A stretch of DNA of 64,000 nucleotides from Amia ocellicauda (lineage: Eukaryota > Chordata > Actinopteri > Amiiformes > Amiidae), in NCBI RefSeq assembly GCF_036373705.1, contig NC_089853.1:2582001-2646000 (forward strand). Reading direction: 5' to 3'. Shown piece by piece: positions 56,661 to 64,000 of this stretch. Position numbers and translations under genes: made by a program. Positions within the stretch are counted from its first letter, which is position 1, and each line of letters starts with the position of its first letter. The notes beneath the pieces were generated by a model. That model was not told the DNA's origin and did no database searches. It saw only the letters and a program-made list of their open reading frames with translations.

Positions 56661-59600
56661 ATGGATTTAAATAATATGGCTTCTGGAAATGACTTCTCTG
56701 AATCCCAGGTAAACCCAGTTTTATTTTGTTAAAGTGCTAAGAGAAAATTGTGTTCCAACTAATAATGTCAGACTGCATTATAGTTTCAAATGAAATAATC
56801 AAAACATAAAATGCTAAATATATATATTATTTAATGTGCTGTTTTTAGACGAAGATTATGCTTATTTAGTAACATATTACTGTTGTGTTTTCTTCAAATT
56901 ACAATGAGGCTACAGTAGTGTTATCCATTTGTACATTTACTAATGTTTTTATTTTAGAAGAAATTTCACTACAAGAGTGGAGAAGACCTTTTAAAAGTGG
57001 AGACTTCATCTTCCTTCAGTCTTCATGAGTCAGCTGATGCAATTATTCCTGTACAGGTTTTAGAATTTAAAACGCACCTTTTGGAGGCAGTTGAGGAATT
57101 ACGTATACAGAGGGTAAGAATAATATTACATTTCTTGCTGGTTTTCTTTGGATAAAGCTTATATCATAAAATGTCAAATTAACTTCTTAATTGTTCCTGA
57201 TAATGAACTCTACATGTTATGTTAATATTTTGTATGTAAAGGTAAATGCAAATTCAATTAAAGAAAGACATTTGCATAGATTAGTACTACACAAAATCAT
57301 AATCTAATCTTCAGAAAACATTCCAGGGAATTGAGACTTTTAAGGCTGTATTGCTAATCTGCAAAATATGTGAATTCATGCTACACAACAGACATTGCAA
57401 TCCAAATCATGCAATACTTTCATGCCTTTATACTCTAACAAAACCGCAATGGACATGCATAATCAGTGACATTGAGATCATTTCTTTCCTTCTTTTGTAA
57501 TTCTTTTCCCACTGTTTCTTTTTCCCATTTGTTTTGGGTTTCACTGGGTTCATAGAAACTAAAGGTCTCTATTCGGCAGAGTCATGAGAAACAGAAGAAT
57601 GTAATTTCGTAGGAGGTGTATTATGAGTTTTTAGAAGAGGGTAAAAGGACCTAGCAGCACTTTTTGGTCATCTGGACATAAGCCAGCTGTAGTCAGACTT
57701 CACATCAGTTTAGGGTCATGAAGCAGGGACCTGACCAATTCTCATACTTGCCTGTAAAACAGCCCCCTGGAGCAAGCACTTTAAAACTGGTCGGACACGT
57801 TTTAAAGGTTATAACAAATAAATAAACTATTGAATCCCTCCACTTTTATTGTTATGATCATGTTTTTGTAAAAATACATTAAATCAGCATGTTCCCCAGG
57901 CATGCCATAAAAATAACATTTTGGGATTTCTTTGTTCTACTGGTGTGGGGATGAAACAGGATGTCTGGTCTAACATCAGTTTCCAACTGGCACCCTTCTC
58001 TGTTATTGTTATTATTATTATTTTAGTATTATTTCAGTCATATGCTTCTGTGTAACTGAAGATCCTTAAATGATCCAATGTATTTATAGATAATTAAAGC
58101 AATTAAGAACCATATTATGTTTTTTATTTTTTTAAATTTTTTTAGCACTATACAGTTACTTCAGGATTGAGGAAAAATACAAAATTTGTATGATTTCAGA
58201 ATTTTAAAGGGTGCCAGAAGATGGCTGTGTGAGTTGGAGTTTCACTTGTTTCCCCACTTATGGCACAGTGGTACAGCCTTTGTCTTAAGATTTACTGGGG
58301 TAACCAAGTTTAATTACCTCTTTACAGGGCAAAAAAAATCTATTCATTATTTTATTTCAAACTGTTAACTGCTTTATCTAGTGTGCAGTTCTTTGGAATT
58401 TGCCATGCTGGTAGCACACTTTAATGGGAACTTATAAATAAACTGCATAGGTCTACTCCTACATACGTATAAAAAGTCACAAGATGTATAAAGCAATTGA
58501 CTTTTACCTACCTTTGAGGAGTGAAGGAGGATAAGGATGCTTCTGTGCTAATATCAAAGACCTAATACACTAGTGTTTCTTACAGTTGCTGATTTAACAA
58601 AGGTCTGTTAAAATATAAATGATAGTTTTCTCTACTTGTTTTGTGTTTATCCTTAAAAATATTTGATAGAATATTCTACTGATAGAATAAAGATTTGCTC
58701 ACTCAGAGACCTCACTTGAAAATAATGTGTTGTACCTGCCTCGTGACTTTAAATTAGCAGTTACAGCACTTTTCATTTTTCTGTAAATTTTTCATTAGAC
58801 AGTCTGCCTTTGGTAATAATTATGAATGCTAAGAGAATGATACACTTTTAATATAAGAAAAAAATAAACATGTAAGGAATTACATAGCTTGATCACCGTG
58901 GTCATGTGGAGAAGGGATCCTAAATGATGGCACTGTGTACTAAGAAGATATTATATAATTTACTTTTTTTGTTACTAAATGTGTCTTTTTTTTTTTCATT
59001 CAGGACACTGAAATGCGATTTGAAGAACAAGTTAATAAGCTCGTACTGGAAAAACAAGAATTAGAATGGCAGAAGGTACATGCATTCATACGGAAATACA
59101 TGAATGTTATATACTGTATCATTATTGTTTGAACATGATCATTATAACCCCATTGACAGAATAACAAGACTTGGCAGTTTATTATTATAGAAATATTATG
59201 GAGAATTTAACTCACATCTTGCTTACACACTATCCAGGTTATCAAATTCGTTAAGCTTATTTTCTCTATAGATTATTTTTTATTTAATTAGTTGCAGAAA
59301 TGATTTCTCTATCTGTTGGACCATAAAAACTCTAGTGCAGTCTGGTAGTATTAAAGTGTTTATTAGAAATACATTAAAATGGCATTTACTTGTATTTGTG
59401 ATGCATACATTCACAATGCTTTTGCCATAACTGTTGGGTTTGTGTTAGATGAAGGTTGACTACCAAATCAGTTTTCATTGTTAGCATCTTGAACCATTTA
59501 TGACAACAGAAAAATATCAGTGCCTAGACTTCCTCTGGGCCACTCGTTCTTATGATCATTTTGTAAAGTCTCAAGTAGCAGTAGCAGTAGCAGTCTCAAG

Positions 59601-62600
59601 TGTCGTTTTATGGTGCCTAAATCAGTGCTGGACACATCGTTTTTGATGCAGTCTAGTGTTTTTATTTTTTTATATTTTTTTATTGTGTGGAACAAATTAA
59701 TTCTCCCAACACCTTTAACTATCATACATTTTTCATATTGAATTTCCAAAATGCCTGTATTGTGCTATGTTGGAAACATTTGAAAATGTTTGGAAAACAC
59801 ATAAGAATGCTAAGGTATTTGTAGTAATTTATTCATAGATTTATGACTGATTGGTAAACATATGTTTCTATGCGTATTTGTGTGGTTAGAAAAGTAATTA
59901 AACATTCAAGTGATTCATGCATGTTTTTTTTAACTTCAGGAATCCCTTCAAAATCAGTTAGATACTTTAAAAAATCAGCACACTGATGCTCTGAGTGCTC
60001 TCAAAAAACAGGTGATGTAGATATCTTTCCTTCATTGCCTTTGAAGTAGAAGGTAACTTTCTTTGTACAACAAATAAAATAAAATAAAAAATCTGTGATT
60101 TATATTTCTTTTCACAAAATAAAATGTTCTTCACTATGAAACTTGATTTTATTGTTCAGCACTGCTTATTAGTGTAACTTTGAATTGATATTTTACCTTT
60201 AGAAGTTATCAGATAAGTATCTGTTTTTTGTGAAAGTATTCTAAACACTGAAAATGAATAGTTTCAGGCAAGAATCAGAGGAATTGAAGGAGAGAAGGTA
60301 CAGTGATTTTTACTATAATACAATGGCAATGATTTATTTTTTATCAAACTGCTCTACAGACTCTCATAATACAAAAATATATTGTTACTACAGATTAGTC
60401 TTTAGAGTGTTATTTTTCTTATCTTATCCTTTTCTTAATTTGCTATTTCACATCGAATCTGCACACCTTTCTTGGCATGTTTCAGATCAATCACTGTATT
60501 TTCACCTTTCCAATAAATAGGGAAATCACATTTAATAGACTTCTTGTAGATTTTTGCTATGTAAACTTGTCTTTCAATTGTAAGGGAAAATACCTGCTAA
60601 CTGCAGAATTGAAGGATAAAGAGATGAATAGCCTAAAGGAGGAGCTAAAAATATTACAGGTAATTATTCATATATCACTTACATATTCCATACTTCATGC
60701 ACATGACACACTGGTAGGATGGAGTAGTAAAGTTTCCTCTGGCCTCTTCTAAGTAACACAGTGGAATTTGTTTATTAAGCCAAAGAGATGACACAGCCTG
60801 ATACATGCTAGCACTTACGAGGTCAGTAATACCAAGCTGAAGAACTGCGTTTTGCGTTTCAGTCACGGAGTTCATGCTTCTATTATTTTGAGACACTGAA
60901 TGTAATACACTGATTTACTTTATCAGTATATAGTCTTCATTGTAAGTAATGACATATGAACAGTGTATATCCTATATGACAGTAAATACAACGACGTTTT
61001 GTCATGCATGCACTGATTGTTTAACAAACTAGGCTTAAAACAAAAAGCAACTTGACACAATATTTGTTTCACTGTGTTTCTTGTGTGCTAGAACAAATTG
61101 TTGGTCAGTTACTTAGTGATATTCATATACATTTTTTACTATCTGAATCGAGAACAGTGTTGTAGAAACGTATTATCCAGATAACAGTATAGTTGTAATA
61201 GTTCCCTGAATTTTCTAATGTTCTCTGTTCTTTTTTTATTCATTTAACTTAAATATACTTTTCCTTCCCTGCATTTTGTTATTTGTGAATGTTTCATCTA
61301 TGGAATGTAGTAATTTTTAGTTATTTTGTAATGTTTTGACTATATTCCCTGTAGTCTACTAATTGGTTTTGCCATGGCGTCATATTACTATGTTCACATT
61401 GTTTGTAATGTTGCCACAGTGTTATTTGGTCAGCTGGGTAGTAATGTCATTGATATATTAATTGACTCATACATTAAAAGTAGTGTGAATCACATCAGAG
61501 AAGTATGTAGCCTAATTTGAGAACAGTTTTAGGAAATTATGAACTGCTTCTGGTGGCCAACAGTATTTTGTAATAATAATAGTTTTTTTCTACAGTTGTT
61601 CAAGTACAGTTTGCAGAAGAAACTAAGTGAACTGGTAAGGACTCCAATTATATATTTTGTTGACAGAGAAATGTGGGAGTAAGAGGAGTTAAACGAGAAG
61701 TACAAGAAAGCGAATGGCTCATCAGTAGTAACGGACAGGGAGTATGTGACACTTGGCCCTCAAATGCTGCAGAAAAAATATCACTATTAAAATATTTTAT
61801 AACATCTTGTCACACTGTTTAACCTTCGTATGGTCAAAAACAAACAGCTTGAAACAGCCGAACATCTAGGGATGACAGAAACAAAAATCAAAGTCCTTAA
61901 AGCGCAACCTTAAATTTTGTCATCTCAGATGACAATGTTTACAGAATCACTGCAGCATAAACAAACTTTACCTGACCCTAAATTACAGCAAAGGTACACT
62001 AACCCTCTCTGATGAAGGAAAAATCTTAAATTTCCTCTTGGATCCCAGTATTGAACAATTACTTTAACTGGCAAATTATTATATGTTAATGGAGTTGCCT
62101 TTTACAGGAACAGAAGCTACAGTTGCAGACACAAGCCAAGGACAACCACCTGAACCAGCTGAGTGAGGTTGAGAAGCATTTTGTAGCCATCTCTCGTCAG
62201 TGTGTTGCAGTTAAACAGGCGCACGAGAAGCTAGAACTAAATGGTAGGCCACAATCATTAAAAAAAAATGTTTTAATTGAGATGTACTATTGTACTTTTC
62301 AGACTGCAATAAAGTTATATGAATAGTACACATCAAAATGTATACATTTTCAAAGTATCATGTACTAAACAATTTATTCAAAACATATTTATAATGGGAG
62401 TTTTACTATTTACAAAAAACAAAAACCTGTTTTATTTTTTATTTTTTTATAAACCACTGATACATTTTATGATGTCTAGGCTACTGGTGCTAATTTAAAA
62501 TAGCCAAGAAGATAAGATGTTTTTTATCCAGCATAGCTGGTCTGGAGATTGTTTAACTTATACATATTGTTTTAAGGAATGTAAGAAAGCCTTACCTTAC

Positions 62601-63296
62601 ATTGTGCCAAAACTTTTAATCTTTAAAGTTACATATTTTGTTGTAATGGAGAATTCATTATTTGCAACCATTAAAAGTAACTGATAAAGGTTCATTAAAA
62701 TAGCAAGAGGATTATCCATACATTTCAGACAAAACAAATGGTTTGTTGTATTTATAATGTGCAGTCACTTAATACATAGTACTAGGATAACAAATATAAA
62801 TTAATTGTGACACATTTAACTATCTTAGTATTCACATTATTTTTGAAGTAATAATAACAAAGTATGTTTTCTGATTAATCAGAATAAGCAGGATTGGGTC
62901 AGCAATATTAAGCACATTTAATTATTTAAAATTGTTTAAATAGGTTTGTTAAATGTGATAGTGGCTGTACAAATGTATGTTTTACAAACTACTACAGAAA
63001 TGTACATTTGACTTGACCTTGGATTTCAGTCTTTTGAAGTCTGTATTTTCCCCTGCCTTTTTAACATTTCTCAACAGTTGAGATAATGCTGCTTTATTCA
63101 GACACTATGTTGTTCTAAGCCAGAAGGACCTGCCTATTTGATGAATCATGGTGTTTGTACAGAAAATGTGATACTTTTCACAACTTTATCGAAAAACAAA
63201 AACATTTGTCTTACAGTGGAAGAAGCAGTGAGGCTTAATAAGAAATGTACGGTTGTGAACAGAACTCAGGAGGCCACAATACTCAGTCTAAAGCAG
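56661..63296 (+). CDS. ccdc73: Coiled-coil domain-containing protein 73, N-terminal part
   Basis: The coding exons are 56661-56708 (in a spliced exon from 56554), 56958-57113, 59004-59075, 59940-60011, 60268-60297, 60585-60659, 61596-61634, 62108-62243 and 63217-63296. They give 236 codons in one frame, and the gene runs off the right edge. After a short polar start (MDLNNMASGNDFSES) the protein is almost all heptad-type coiled coil, rich in E, K, Q and L. Examples are EFKTHLLEAVEELRIQR, KLVLEKQELEWQKESLQNQL and KYSLQKKLSEL. These track the human CCDC73 N-terminal coiled coil exon for exon. Human CCDC73 is over 1000 aa, so well under half of the protein is here. Its molecular role is poorly known; it is also called sarcoma antigen NY-SAR-79. 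Several exons are very short (30 and 39 bases). Upstream ATGs in the first coding exon lead to quick stops. Confidence 0.9.
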
Positions 63297-64000
63297 GTAA
63301 AGATCTTCGTTGGAAATGTATGATATTGTTGACCTTATTTACATCTTTCTCACACACGGTGGGTTTTTATTCTGATCGTGTAAGAACCTGCATCACAGAA
63401 ACCTTTTTCATCCAGTACAAAATTGTATTCCACGTCAGTATAGCCTTTTATACTTGACCTTTGGACCAATAATGCCTAAGCTAAAACAGACCCTCTAGAA
63501 ACACTTCATTGTTGGCACTAAGCCATACTGCTAGAAGTACTACAGGGGGTGCCTTCTCATCCAATCCTACAACCTGCCCTTCCACAAACGGATGAGAGTA
63601 TATTGTCCCATGTACAAGTTCTTACACATTACCTTACCTCCAGGCAGATGAAGCCACTGAATGGGAATCTTTTTGGAATCATATCTCCATCTTATTATTC
63701 CTGAGATATTTATCTTGAAAAATAACTTTCTAGTGTATATCAAACTCATGTTTATTAAGGAGACTAAAGGCATTTGTCGGAGAGGTAAAATGCCTTACAA
63801 GTTCAGGTGAGATATTAATGAAAAGGTGCAATAATGTATCCATCAGACTTGCATTATATTTATCATTCTTATTTTACACTGGTTTATGACTTTGCCAAGA
63901 ACATTTGAGGAATTGCTTTGTGATAAGGCTGGATTCCAGTTTTTCAGAGAAAAGTTAAACAGACCAATCTGCGCTGCCAGATAATGCTATTAGTGTTGCA
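63297..64000 (+). other. CCDC73 intron to window end
   Basis: Sequence after donor GTAAAG at 63297. The next expected coiled-coil exon is not found before the edge. Confidence 0.6.

Overview
This is a vertebrate nuclear DNA window, most likely from a ray-finned fish. It is AT-rich and intron-rich, with consensus GT-AG splice sites. It holds four genes that I can rebuild exon by exon: DEPDC7 (minus), QSER1 (minus), PRRG4 (minus) and the 5' half of CCDC73 (plus). These are four consecutive genes of the block I know from human 11p13 (CCDC73-PRRG4-QSER1-DEPDC7), in the same order and relative orientation. Fish-type Tc1 elements, a tRNA-derived SINE and a CR1-like LINE tail support a fish. A non-teleost or early-branching lineage (gar, bowfin, sturgeon or bonytongue-like) is an inference from the repeats, not proven.

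Layout. Positions 1-640 lie downstream of DEPDC7 and show nothing recognisable. DEPDC7 occupies 725-8495 in nine coding exons behind a CpG-rich promoter with a palindromic CRE. From 8.6 to 24 kb is a gene-poor, transposon-rich interval. It holds an intact Tc1/mariner element (DD36E type, 13411-14631), a scrambled Ty3/Gypsy fragment, a decayed DD37E Tc1, a Tc1 deletion derivative nested inside a second Tc1 of opposite orientation (20.1-21.9 kb), a SINE, and a cluster of exon-like minus-strand segments (18.7-22.1 kb) that I cannot assign. QSER1 runs from 43361 to 24718 in thirteen coding exons, with one 3.7 kb exon. A hAT-like element fills most of its intron 9 and a LINE tail fills half of intron 3. 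The interval 43.5-48.6 kb shows no gene. PRRG4 runs from 51726 (possibly 52354) to 48746 in six or seven exons. CCDC73 starts from a promoter near 53.5 kb and continues beyond the right edge; nine coding exons are visible.

Function. The genes are neighbours by ancestry and do not form a pathway. DEPDC7 is a DEP-domain signalling protein. QSER1 is a nuclear protein linked to protecting promoters and enhancers from DNA methylation. PRRG4 is a single-pass transmembrane Gla protein with WW-binding cytoplasmic motifs. CCDC73 is a coiled-coil protein. All exon boundaries were read by hand from splice consensus, reading phase and remembered family similarity; no alignment was run.
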